Source: Arthrobacter sp. CDRTa11 (GTDB taxonomy: Bacteria; Actinomycetota; Actinomycetes; Actinomycetales; Micrococcaceae). Taken from it: 64,000 nt of DNA. The DNA lies in the NCBI RefSeq assembly GCF_026427775.1, contig NZ_CP044532.1:2418001-2482000 (forward strand), read 5' to 3'. Positions 39,699 through 47,712 of this stretch are shown here, one piece after another. Both the position numbers and the translations under genes were made by a program. The first letter of the stretch is position 1. Each line of letters starts with the position of its first letter. Under the pieces are notes generated by a model, which was not told the DNA's origin, did not search any database, and worked only from the letters and a program-made list of their open reading frames with translations.

Positions 39699-41072
39699 AT
39701 GTCCCACTCGACCCCCTCCAGCACAGGCCAGGCCCCGGCTGCAGCTGGATCTGCCTCCGGGCCCGCCGTGCCCACCTACCCTGAACCCATGGACGCCATT
39801 TCGATGGATGCGATTCCGTCCAGCCCCGCACCATCACGGGTCAAGGACAACCCCGAGGGCATGCCCACCAAGGTGGTTGCTGCCGTTTCGCTCGGGGTGC
39901 TGGCAGTGACCTTTATGCTCAATGCGATGGACAGGCAGGTCTTCTTTCCGCTGCTGGGAACTATCAGCAAAGAGAACGGGTTCAGCCTGCAGGCCGGCGG
40001 ACTGCTGGCTACAATCTTCACCCTGGGGATGGCCATCGCAGGCATCCCTGCCGGGTTCCTGGTGGAGCGCTTCTCACGCAAAGCCGTCCTGATAGTCAGC
40101 ATTGTGATCTATTCCCTGGGCACCCTGGCCACGCCGCTTGCCTCCTCGTGGGCCGATATGGCCGTGTACCGAATCATCTCCGGGCTGGGTGAGGGGATGC
40201 AGGCCGCAGCGCTGTTCGCCGCGGTGGGCGCGTTCTTCCACCATCGCAGAGGCCTCGCCCTGGGCATACTGGGCTTCGCGTTCGGACTGGGTGCAACATT
40301 TGGACCCGCCCTCGGCATCATGTTCGCCGGCCAGTTCGGAACCTGGCGGGCCCCCTTCATCATTTTCGGGGTGATAGGGCTGCTGCTCGCAGTGGTCGTA
40401 GCGTTCACTGTCAGCCGCAAATTCACCGAACGGGCGATCAGCCTGACCGGCGTCGAAGGATCCTATGACTACATGCCGGCCAAGGCCTACAACCGCAACT
40501 CCATTGCGATCGCGGCGGCAGCGGGCTGCGGCTCCATCGCCCTCTACGGCTTCCTGGGCCTGTACCCCACGTTCCTGACAACTCAGCTGGGCATTTCCAC
40601 CGGAGAGTCAGCAGTGGCGCTGAGCTTCGTGGGCCTGGGAGGCCTGGCCGGCCTGCTCGGCGGCTGGATCGGGGACCGGATCAACCAGAGGCTGCTGCTG
40701 ATCGTTTCCCTGGTGGTGATGGCGGTGCTCGGTGTGCTGATCTACCAGGTCCAGGCATCGTTCGCCTGGCAGTGCGTCTTCGCCTGCCTCATGGGTGTAT
40801 TCGGTACCGGCGTCTTCTTCCCCAACATGAACAGTGCCATCCAGCGGGCAGTCCGTCCGCACCAGGTGGGCCGTGCCGCCGGTCTTTTCGTCACCTGCTA
40901 CTACGGATCGGCCGCCTTTTCCGGCCTCCTGTTCGCAGCTCTGGTGCCGAGCGTCGGTTGGCAAGGAGCCGGCCTGCTGCAGGTGACGGCGTTGCCGCTG
41001 GCGGCCGCCGCCATCATGCTGATCGTCCGGACGCCACTGTTCAACAACGCGGTCCGCGCGGCCGGTCACTGA
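39699..41072 (+). CDS. MFS transporter, paralogue of the carrier at 2091-3392
   Basis: A 457-residue membrane carrier with a 55-residue hydrophilic leader, then about 12 helices. LNAMDRQVFFPLLGTISKEN, LVERFSRKAVLIVSIVIYSL, VYRIISGLGEGMQAAALFAA and GDRINQRLLLI match the other MFS protein segment by segment, so the two are clearly related carriers. AGGAGA lies about 7 bases before the ATG. It heads the operon leading to the CoA-dependent genes and has two LacI operators upstream. The transported compound is probably an organic or aromatic acid. Confidence 0.86.
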   Translation: MSHSTPSSTGQAPAAAGSASGPAVPTYPEPMDAISMDAIPSSPAPSRVKDNPEGMPTKVVAAVSLGVLAVTFMLNAMDRQVFFPLLGTISKENGFSLQAGGLLATIFTLGMAIAGIPAGFLVERFSRKAVLIVSIVIYSLGTLATPLASSWADMAVYRIISGLGEGMQAAALFAAVGAFFHHRRGLALGILGFAFGLGATFGPALGIMFAGQFGTWRAPFIIFGVIGLLLAVVVAFTVSRKFTERAISLTGVEGSYDYMPAKAYNRNSIAIAAAAGCGSIALYGFLGLYPTFLTTQLGISTGESAVALSFVGLGGLAGLLGGWIGDRINQRLLLIVSLVVMAVLGVLIYQVQASFAWQCVFACLMGVFGTGVFFPNMNSAIQRAVRPHQVGRAAGLFVTCYYGSAAFSGLLFAALVPSVGWQGAGLLQVTALPLAAAAIMLIVRTPLFNNAVRAAGH

Positions 41073-41105
41073 TCACCGGCGTTGATCACTAACTAAGGAG
41101 TTCCA

Positions 41106-42401
41106 ATGACTGACACCGGCTCACGCGGTCCGTCAGCAGGCGCAATGGCGGGGATCGTCGTCGCAGATTTCAGCAGGGTCCTGGCCGCGCCGTACGCGAC
41201 GATGTTGTTCGGTGACCTTGGCGCCGACGTCATTAAGATCGAACGTCCCGGTTCCGGTGACGACACCCGTCACTGGGGTCCGCCGTTTACCGAAGATCAT
41301 GAGGCGACGTACTTCCTGTCGGTCAACCGCAACAAGCGCTCCTTCACTGCCGACATGTCAGCAGCGGCAGACCATGAGGACCTGGTCAAGCTGATTCGGC
41401 GGGCTGACGTGCTGATCGAAAACTTCCGCCCCGGAACGATGGCACGGCACGGGCTGTCCTACGACGAGATGGCCGCGATCAATCCACGGCTGGTTTACTG
41501 CTCGATCACAGGGTTCGGATCGGACGATGCCGCCGCGGACCTGCCTGGCTACGACCTGCTGGTCCAGGCCGTAGGAGGGCTGATGAGCGTCACCGGGCCG
41601 GCACCCGGTGAACCGGTCAAGGCCGGCGTCGCCCTGGTTGACGTGCTGACGGGGCTGCATGCCGCGATCGGCGTGCTGGCCGCCCTGCGGGCACGGGAGA
41701 CAACCGGCCGGGGCCAGCTTGTGGAGGTCAACCTGCTCAGCACTTTGCTGTCCAGCATGGTCAACCAGAGCGTCGGGTACACCGCAGCGGGCGCGGTTCC
41801 GGGCATCCTGGGAAACCGGCACCCTTCGATCGCGCCTTACCAGCTGTTCCCCGCTTCGGACAGATCGGTGGTCATCGCTGTTGGCAACGACCGGCAGTTC
41901 ACGCAGCTGTGCAGCGCCCTTGGCATTCCCGGGGCAGCGAAGGATCCACGCTTTGCCACCAACACCGCCCGCGTAGCCCACATCGATGATCTCGATCGCA
42001 CCATCACGGCCCGGACCACAGGCCAGACCGCGGACCACTGGTACCGGGTGCTCTCAGCGCATGGGATTCCCTGCGGACCGGTCAATAACATCGCCGAAGC
42101 CTTTGCGATGGCCAGTGAACTCGGCCTCAGCCCGCGCGTAACCGTCGGAGCTGGCCAGGCCAGCTTGAATCACGACAGTTTGAATCACGACAGCCCTAAT
42201 CAGGACAGCGTAGACCTGGCCGCCAACCCGATCACCCTGTCCGACACCCCGGTCTCTTACCGCCGGCGGCCACCCAGGCTTGGGCAGCACGCCGACGAAG
42301 TGCGTGCCTGGCTCAACAGCCTGCCCGTCACAGAACCCCCGCAACAGCACAGCAGCAACAACGACAGCAACAACCACCAGCCATTGGGAGCACACCCGTG
42401 A
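41106..42401 (+). CDS. Family III CoA transferase (CaiB/BaiF), succinyl-CoA:glutarate CoA-transferase-like
   Basis: A 431-residue class III transferase. IVVADFSRVLAAPYATMLFG, DLGADVIKIERPGSGDDTRH, NRNKRSFTADMS and the catalytic-aspartate segment GYDLLVQAVGGLMSVTGPAP are present. Near the C-terminus three short repeats (SLNHD-SLNHD-SPNQD) and a Q/N/S-rich tail precede the stop. The next gene starts inside its stop (GTGA). Pairing with a glutaryl-CoA dehydrogenase-like gene suggests that it activates glutarate or a homologous diacid, as SUGCT does. The diacid itself is inferred. Confidence 0.85.
   Translation: MTDTGSRGPSAGAMAGIVVADFSRVLAAPYATMLFGDLGADVIKIERPGSGDDTRHWGPPFTEDHEATYFLSVNRNKRSFTADMSAAADHEDLVKLIRRADVLIENFRPGTMARHGLSYDEMAAINPRLVYCSITGFGSDDAAADLPGYDLLVQAVGGLMSVTGPAPGEPVKAGVALVDVLTGLHAAIGVLAALRARETTGRGQLVEVNLLSTLLSSMVNQSVGYTAAGAVPGILGNRHPSIAPYQLFPASDRSVVIAVGNDRQFTQLCSALGIPGAAKDPRFATNTARVAHIDDLDRTITARTTGQTADHWYRVLSAHGIPCGPVNNIAEAFAMASELGLSPRVTVGAGQASLNHDSLNHDSPNQDSVDLAANPITLSDTPVSYRRRPPRLGQHADEVRAWLNSLPVTEPPQQHSSNNDSNNHQPLGAHP
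42164..42208 (+). repeat. Short tandem repeat coding SLNHD-type units
   Basis: Three imperfect 15-base units (AGCTTGAATCACGAC-like) encode SLNHD, SLNHD and SPNQD near the C-terminus of the CoA transferase. They probably arose by slippage and are unlikely to be functional. Confidence 0.7.
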
Positions 42402-43561
42402 TCGACCTCGCCACCGACTATCTTGATATCGACTCCCTGCTCAGCCAGCAGGAGCTCGACCTGCGCAGCCAGGTCCGCCAGTTCGTCGACGACCGTATTC
42501 GGCCCAACATCAACGCCTGGTATGAGGACGCTGTCTTTCCCCAGGACCTTGTCAAGGAGATGGGAAGCCTGGGCCTGTTGGGCATGCATCTGACCGGCTA
42601 TGGCTGCGGCGGCCGCAGCGCCGTCGAATACGGGATCGCTGCCATGGAACTTGAGGCCGGCGATTCCGGCATCCGCACCTTCGTCTCCGTGCAGGGTTCC
42701 TTGGCCATGAGCGCGATCGCGAAGTTTGGGTCGGAGGAGCACAAGCGGCAGTGGCTCCCTGGCATGGCCGCAGGTGAGCTCATCGGCTGCTTCGGCCTCA
42801 CCGAACCCACCGCCGGCAGCGATCCCGCCAACATGCTCACACGGGCGGAACGGGTTGGGTCCGGCTGGGTGCTGAACGGCGCCAAGCGCTGGATCGGTCT
42901 GGCCTCCATCGCAGATGTTGCCATTATCTGGGCGGCAACCGACGACGGCATTCGCGGCTTCGTCGTCCCGACGGACACCGAGGGCTTCGTGGCCACCCCG
43001 ATCCCGGAGAAGCTGTCCATGCGCGCCTCCATCCAGTGCGACATCACCATGGAGAACGTCCAGCTGCCTGCCACTGCCGTACTCCCCGAGGTCACCGGTC
43101 TCCGGGGCCCCTTCTCCTGCCTGAATGAGGCAAGGTACGGCATCCTGTGGGGCGCCATGGGTGCCGCCCGGGACGCGTATCAGACAGTCTTGGCCTATGC
43201 GAACCAGCGGACCCAGTTTGGCAAGCCGCTCGCGTCGTTCCAGCTCACCCAGCAGAAGCTGGTGGATATGGTCCTGGAGATCCAAAAGGGGACGCTTGTG
43301 GCCCTCCAGACCGGGCGCCTGAAGGACTCCGGACGGCTGCGCCCCGAGCAGATTTCTTTTGGCAAGCTCAACAATGTCCGGCAGGCAATCGAAATCTGCC
43401 GCTCGGCGCGCACCATCCTCGGCGGAAACGGGATCACGCTGGAATACTCGCCGCTGCGGCACGCCAACAACCTTGAAAGCGTCCGGACCTATGAGGGCAC
43501 CGACGAGATCCACACCCTGATCATGGGCCGCGCGATCACTGGCATTCAGAGTTTTTCGTAG
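42398..43561 (+). CDS. Glutaryl-CoA dehydrogenase-like acyl-CoA dehydrogenase
   Basis: A 387-residue acyl-CoA dehydrogenase. GCFGLTEPTAGSDP, GAKRWIGLASIADVAIIWA and the FAD motif RTQFGKPLASFQLTQ are present. The catalytic base is E366 in TYEGTDEIHTLIMGRAITG. R93 in SGIRTFVSVQGSLAM aligns with the glutaryl-CoA dehydrogenase arginine that binds the distal carboxylate, which favours the decarboxylating enzyme over generic dehydrogenases. The product would be crotonyl-CoA plus CO2. It is translationally coupled to the CoA transferase and followed by the crotonase/HCDH fusion. Confidence 0.85.
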   Translation: MIDLATDYLDIDSLLSQQELDLRSQVRQFVDDRIRPNINAWYEDAVFPQDLVKEMGSLGLLGMHLTGYGCGGRSAVEYGIAAMELEAGDSGIRTFVSVQGSLAMSAIAKFGSEEHKRQWLPGMAAGELIGCFGLTEPTAGSDPANMLTRAERVGSGWVLNGAKRWIGLASIADVAIIWAATDDGIRGFVVPTDTEGFVATPIPEKLSMRASIQCDITMENVQLPATAVLPEVTGLRGPFSCLNEARYGILWGAMGAARDAYQTVLAYANQRTQFGKPLASFQLTQQKLVDMVLEIQKGTLVALQTGRLKDSGRLRPEQISFGKLNNVRQAIEICRSARTILGGNGITLEYSPLRHANNLESVRTYEGTDEIHTLIMGRAITGIQSFS

Positions 43562-43638
43562 CCGCCGTGAATCCGCAGGCCTGGCCTCCGCGGAGGCCGG
43601 GCACCGCAGTCCTGTATGCCTATGTGAAGGGAACTTTT

Positions 43639-45777
43639 GTGTCAGAAACTGTGTCAGAAACCGTTACCGAAACCCGGGCGAGCTACGTCAACCACGGCGG
43701 TTACCGCTTTGCTGTCCTGACCCTGGCAAACTCCAGTCACCGCCCTGTGACACTGGGACCGGCGTCGCTTGCCGGGTTTGAGGCAGCAGTGCGCGCCCTG
43801 GACCTGCCCGGAGTGGACGCCGTGGCCGTGACCGGAGAAGGCCCGGTCTTCTGTGCGGGTGCAGACCTGAAGATGATGACCGAAGCGGCTACACCCGAGC
43901 AGGCCAGGGATGTGGCCCGCCGGGGCCTGCAGGCGCTTGGGCTTCTGGCAGCGCTTCCGGTGCCAACCTTCGCGTTTATCAACGGGACCGCGCTGGGAGG
44001 CGGGTTGGAACTGGCTCTGCACGCCAACTACCGCACTGCCGCCGACTCTGTCCGGGCCATGGGCTTTCCAGAGGTCCGTCTGGGTTTGATTCCGGGCTGG
44101 GGTGGCATCCCACGCACCGTTGCGCTGCTCGGAGCGGCCGAGACAGCCCGTCTGGTGATTACCGATTCGCTCGCCGGGAAGAACCTTTCCGCCCGGAGGG
44201 CTGGAGACCTCGGCCTGGTTGATGCCATCCTGCCGGAGGACGGGTTCCTGCCCGCATCGCTCGATTTTGCTGCCGGCACCCTTTCCCGAAGAGCGGTAAC
44301 AGGTGCGGCGACGGCGACAGAGTCGACAGCGGCAACAGAGCCGACAGCAGCGGCACAGTCCAGCAAAAAGCACGGGCCTTCCGGCACTGTGACGAATGCA
44401 TCAGCAGCGCTGGACGCCGTCCGGAGGCAGCTGGATGTCCGGCTGCACGGCGCCGCGCCTGCGCCTTACCGCGCCCTTGATCTGATTGCAGCGGCCGCGG
44501 CCGCGAACGAACAGGCGGGGGCAGCCGCCGTCAACCCGGCAGGCATTGCAGGAGAGCAGGCTGAGACGAAGGCCTTCGGCGAACTGCTGCTCTCCGACGA
44601 GGCCCGCGCGAGCATTTACGCCTTCCACCTCACCCAGTCCCTGGGAAGGAAGCCCGCGGGCAGGCCGGCTGCCCAACCTTTGCCGCTGAGGTCTGTAGGC
44701 GTGGTGGGGGCCGGACTGATGGCCAGCCAACTCGCCCTGGTCTTCGCGCAGCAGCTCCGCGTTCCGGTGCGGATCACGGACCTGTCCCCAGACCGCATCG
44801 ACACCTCGCTGGCGTGGATCGCCGGGCAGCTGGACAAACTCCTGAAACGCGGACTCCTGACTGCGGCCGAGGCCGAGGCCATCCGCGTGCTGGTCACCGG
44901 AGGCACTGACAAGGCGGCCTTCGCGGACTGCGACGTGGTCATCGAAGCGGTCTTTGAGGAACTGGAGGTCAAGCGCGCAGTCTTTGCGGAGCTCGAACCG
45001 CTGCTACGGCCGGAGACACTGCTGCTGACCAATACGTCCTCGCTGTCCATCGAAGCCATGGGCGCCGGCCTGGCCCGGCCCGGACGGCTGATCGGCTTCC
45101 ACTTTTTCAACCCGGTGGCCGTGCTCCCGCTGGTTGAGATCATTGCCGCGCCGAAGACAGACGAAACCACACTGGCAACCGGGTTTGAGCTGGCCAGACG
45201 CTTACGTAAGACGGCTGTACTGGCCACGGACACGGCCGGCTTTGTAGTGAACCGTGTCCTGACGCGGTTGTTCGACGAGGTCCTCGCCCTGATTGATGGA
45301 GGCAGCGATCCGACCGTGGTCAACCACGCCCTGGATCCGCTCGGACTGCCCATGACGCCACTGGCACTGCTGCAGTTCATCGGGCCGGCGGTGCAATTGC
45401 ACATCTGCGAAACGATGCACCAGGCCTACCCGCAGCGCTTCGGTGTGAGCCGCAGCCTGACCGCGCTGGTGGCGGCCGGCCTCCCCGGCTATTTGGATCA
45501 CGACGGCGGACTCTCACCTTCCGCCGCTGCCCTGCTGCCGCCGTCGGCCCCCACCGACGCGGGCAGAGTCCGGGCCACGCTCCTGGGGGCCCTGGCCGAG
45601 GAAGTTACGGCGATGCTGGACGAATCGGTGGTGGCAGGACCGGAGGAGGTTGACCTGTGCATGATCCTCGGCGCCAATTTCCCGTTTCATACCGGCGGCC
45701 TTACGCCGCTGCTCGACCGGGAGGCGGGCTCCGCCTTCTATCCTGAACTGCGCGTACGTGTCCCTGCCGTCGGCTAA
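43639..45777 (+). CDS. Bifunctional enoyl-CoA hydratase / 3-hydroxyacyl-CoA dehydrogenase
   Basis: A 712-residue fusion. The N-terminal crotonase domain (about 15-230) has VTGEGPVFCAGADLKMMTEA and INGTALGGGLELALH. A low-complexity Thr/Ala linker follows. The dehydrogenase domain begins near 353 with SVGVVGAGLMASQLALVFAQ, and carries HFFNPVAVLPLVEII and TAGFVVNRVL. I chose the GTG at 43639 (AAGGGA upstream); a frame from 43567 is possible but lacks a site. It would convert crotonyl-CoA to acetoacetyl-CoA. The long linker and the standalone thiolase gene differ from classical FadB/FadA organisation. Confidence 0.85.
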   Translation: MSETVSETVTETRASYVNHGGYRFAVLTLANSSHRPVTLGPASLAGFEAAVRALDLPGVDAVAVTGEGPVFCAGADLKMMTEAATPEQARDVARRGLQALGLLAALPVPTFAFINGTALGGGLELALHANYRTAADSVRAMGFPEVRLGLIPGWGGIPRTVALLGAAETARLVITDSLAGKNLSARRAGDLGLVDAILPEDGFLPASLDFAAGTLSRRAVTGAATATESTAATEPTAAAQSSKKHGPSGTVTNASAALDAVRRQLDVRLHGAAPAPYRALDLIAAAAAANEQAGAAAVNPAGIAGEQAETKAFGELLLSDEARASIYAFHLTQSLGRKPAGRPAAQPLPLRSVGVVGAGLMASQLALVFAQQLRVPVRITDLSPDRIDTSLAWIAGQLDKLLKRGLLTAAEAEAIRVLVTGGTDKAAFADCDVVIEAVFEELEVKRAVFAELEPLLRPETLLLTNTSSLSIEAMGAGLARPGRLIGFHFFNPVAVLPLVEIIAAPKTDETTLATGFELARRLRKTAVLATDTAGFVVNRVLTRLFDEVLALIDGGSDPTVVNHALDPLGLPMTPLALLQFIGPAVQLHICETMHQAYPQRFGVSRSLTALVAAGLPGYLDHDGGLSPSAAALLPPSAPTDAGRVRATLLGALAEEVTAMLDESVVAGPEEVDLCMILGANFPFHTGGLTPLLDREAGSAFYPELRVRVPAVG

Positions 45778-45863
45778 CACTGCCCCCGGCTAGCTCTGCC
45801 CCCCCGAGCTGGTCCTGGGCAGACGAAACCAGCCATCCATTCGCCCCACTCAAAGGAGAAGAA

Positions 45864-47048
45864 ATGCACGACACTGACATTGTGATCGTCGGCGCAGCGC
45901 GCACGCCCCAAGGCAAGCTGATGGGACAGCTTGCCCCGTTGACGGCCGTGGAGCTCGGGAGCGCTGCCATCGCGGCGGCAGTTGACCGTTCCGGCATCAA
46001 CCCCGAAGCCGTCGGCGCCGTCATCATGGGACACGTTCTCCAGGCCGGGGCAGGGCAGAACCCGGCGCGGCAGGCAGCAGTGGCAGCGGGCATCCCGCTG
46101 GGTGCCCACGCCGTCACAGTGAATAAGGTGTGCCTGTCCGGATTGAGCGCGATCATTGACGCCAGCCGGCTCTTGCGGCTGGGGGAGGCTGACGTGGTGG
46201 TGGCAGGAGGGCAGGAATCAATGAGCAACGCCCCGCACCTGCTTCCGGGCTCGCGGGCCGGACATCTCTACGGCGATTCTGCCCTCATCGACTCGGCAGC
46301 CCACGACGGCCTCACCGATGCATTTGATCACCAGGTCATGGGCCTCGCCACAGACCACGCCAATGATGCATTGGGAATTACCCGCGCCGACCAGGACAAA
46401 GCTGCGGCCGGCTCCCACCGGAGGGCAGCGGCGGCGCAGGCACAAGGGGTCTTCGATGCTGAGATTGTCCCCGTCAAGGTGCCGCGGCGCCGCGGGGAAG
46501 CCCAGCTGGCAAGCAGTGACGAGGGGGTGCGGGCCGAGAGCAACGAGGAGACCCTTGCCAAACTCAGGCCGGCGTTCTCCCCAACCGGCACTGTTACCGC
46601 AGGCAATGCTTCGCCATTGAACGACGGTGGAGCCGCCGTCGTCCTCACAACCCGCGGCTACGCGGAGGCGCACGGCGTGGAGATCATGGCGGCGCTAAAT
46701 GCCCATGGGCAGACGGCCGGCCCTGACACCACGCTGCCCGACAAACCGGCCCATGCCATCAGCAAGGCACTGGAGACGGCCGGCTGGAGCGTTGGCGATC
46801 TGGACTTCGTGGAGATCAATGAGGCGTTTGCCTCAGTCTCTGTCCACTCAGCCGCGCAACTGGGGATCGGCATGGACCGGGTCAACGTCAACGGGGGAGC
46901 CATCGCGCTCGGCCATCCCATCGGCGCTTCCGGAGCACGTGTGGTGGTGGCTGCCGTCTATGAGCTCCAGCGCCGCGGCACCGGCAAGGCCGCTGTAGCG
47001 CTCTGCGGCGGCGGTGGCCAGGGCGAAGCGCTGCTCCTGTCACGATGA
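45864..47048 (+). CDS. Acetyl-CoA acetyltransferase (thiolase)
   Basis: A 394-residue thiolase. The nucleophile C90 is in VNKVCLSGLSAI, H351 in GGAIALGHPIGASGAR and C381 in VALCGGGGQGEA, so the complete catalytic set is present. AAAGGAGAAGAA precedes the ATG. With the CoA transferase, glutaryl-CoA dehydrogenase-like and fusion genes it completes the conversion of a C5 diacid to two acetyl-CoA. It is the last clear enzyme of the operon; two small ORFs follow. Confidence 0.92.
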   Translation: MHDTDIVIVGAARTPQGKLMGQLAPLTAVELGSAAIAAAVDRSGINPEAVGAVIMGHVLQAGAGQNPARQAAVAAGIPLGAHAVTVNKVCLSGLSAIIDASRLLRLGEADVVVAGGQESMSNAPHLLPGSRAGHLYGDSALIDSAAHDGLTDAFDHQVMGLATDHANDALGITRADQDKAAAGSHRRAAAAQAQGVFDAEIVPVKVPRRRGEAQLASSDEGVRAESNEETLAKLRPAFSPTGTVTAGNASPLNDGGAAVVLTTRGYAEAHGVEIMAALNAHGQTAGPDTTLPDKPAHAISKALETAGWSVGDLDFVEINEAFASVSVHSAAQLGIGMDRVNVNGGAIALGHPIGASGARVVVAAVYELQRRGTGKAAVALCGGGGQGEALLLSR

Positions 47049-47077
47049 CTCCGGAAGCTACGAAGGGACCATGACCC

Positions 47078-47398
47078 GTGACGCAGAATCCGCGGATTCC
47101 CAGCCACGCTCACTTAGTGGATGGCATGCCGGTCGTCGTATGGCCACACGGTCTCGTGGCTGCCCCGACATCTCCCTGTCAGGAATGGCAGCTGCTGATC
47201 GGCGTGCAGGTGGAAATCCGCCGGCACGGGCGGCTCCTGGGCATCGGCGTTGTAGACAACGCCACCGCGTCGGGCGACATTGCGTGGATAGCGGCGGACG
47301 CAAACAACGGCAGATCCATGATTGAAAAGGCCGGTGGCTACGAACTGTCAATCGCGCCGCCGCACCTTCGGTCTGCAAACACCACAACGAGGAGGTGA
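47078..47398 (+). CDS. Small hypothetical protein (106 aa)
   Basis: A 106-residue frame with a GTG start and GAAGGGA about a dozen bases upstream, 29 bases after the thiolase stop. A likely beta-rich core reads WQLLIGVQVEIRRHGRLLGI and GVVDNATASGDIAWIAADAN. I do not recognise a family. The next small gene begins one base after its stop, which argues that this frame is translated. Confidence 0.5.
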   Translation: MTQNPRIPSHAHLVDGMPVVVWPHGLVAAPTSPCQEWQLLIGVQVEIRRHGRLLGIGVVDNATASGDIAWIAADANNGRSMIEKAGGYELSIAPPHLRSANTTTRR

Positions 47399-47399
47399 C

Positions 47400-47600
47400 A
47401 TGAACCGGATCACGCGAAACGACGCGAGTACTCCGCTTCAGCCAGCAGACGGAAACGGCAACCCCGCAGGGCCTACATCGGAAGATCCGTTGTGGTCCAG
47501 GCAAATCACATCCTTACCCTGGGAAGGGTGGTGGTGGGGGGATCCTGCAGAAGAGCCAGCAACCGATTCCGAAATCAGGACGACTGAAGGCTGGTCCTAG
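47400..47600 (+). CDS. Small hypothetical protein (66 aa)
   Basis: A 66-residue frame whose ATG follows a perfect AGGAGGTGA at the end of the preceding gene. It is rich in Gly, Pro and Trp (PWEGWWWGDPAEEPATDSE) and acidic at the C-terminus. There are no known domains. It is probably co-translated with the preceding gene. Function is unknown. Confidence 0.5.
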   Translation: MNRITRNDASTPLQPADGNGNPAGPTSEDPLWSRQITSLPWEGWWWGDPAEEPATDSEIRTTEGWS

Positions 47601-47643
47601 ATCCCGTGGAATCGGGACCTGGAAGGGGCGCCAACGTTTGATG

Positions 47644-47700
47644 GCCGCCACCGGCACCCCGTTCCCGAATACGGACCGTTTGAGGGTGTCCGGTGGCGGC
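47644..47700. terminator. Inverted repeat between convergent genes
   Basis: GCCGCCACCGG-CACCC (47644-47659) pairs with GGGTGTCCGGTGGCGGC (47684-47700) with one bulged base. It lies between the small-ORF stop (47600) and the aldehyde dehydrogenase stop (47713) on opposite strands. The loop is 24 bases and there is no T tract, so it is a likely but not classical bidirectional terminator. Confidence 0.45.
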
Positions 47701-47712
47701 GCGTAAGTGGGT

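Noticed and set aside
42257..43513. A 418-codon frame antisense to the acyl-CoA dehydrogenase
   Set aside because: The sense frame carries the family motifs and catalytic glutamate; the antisense frame has none.
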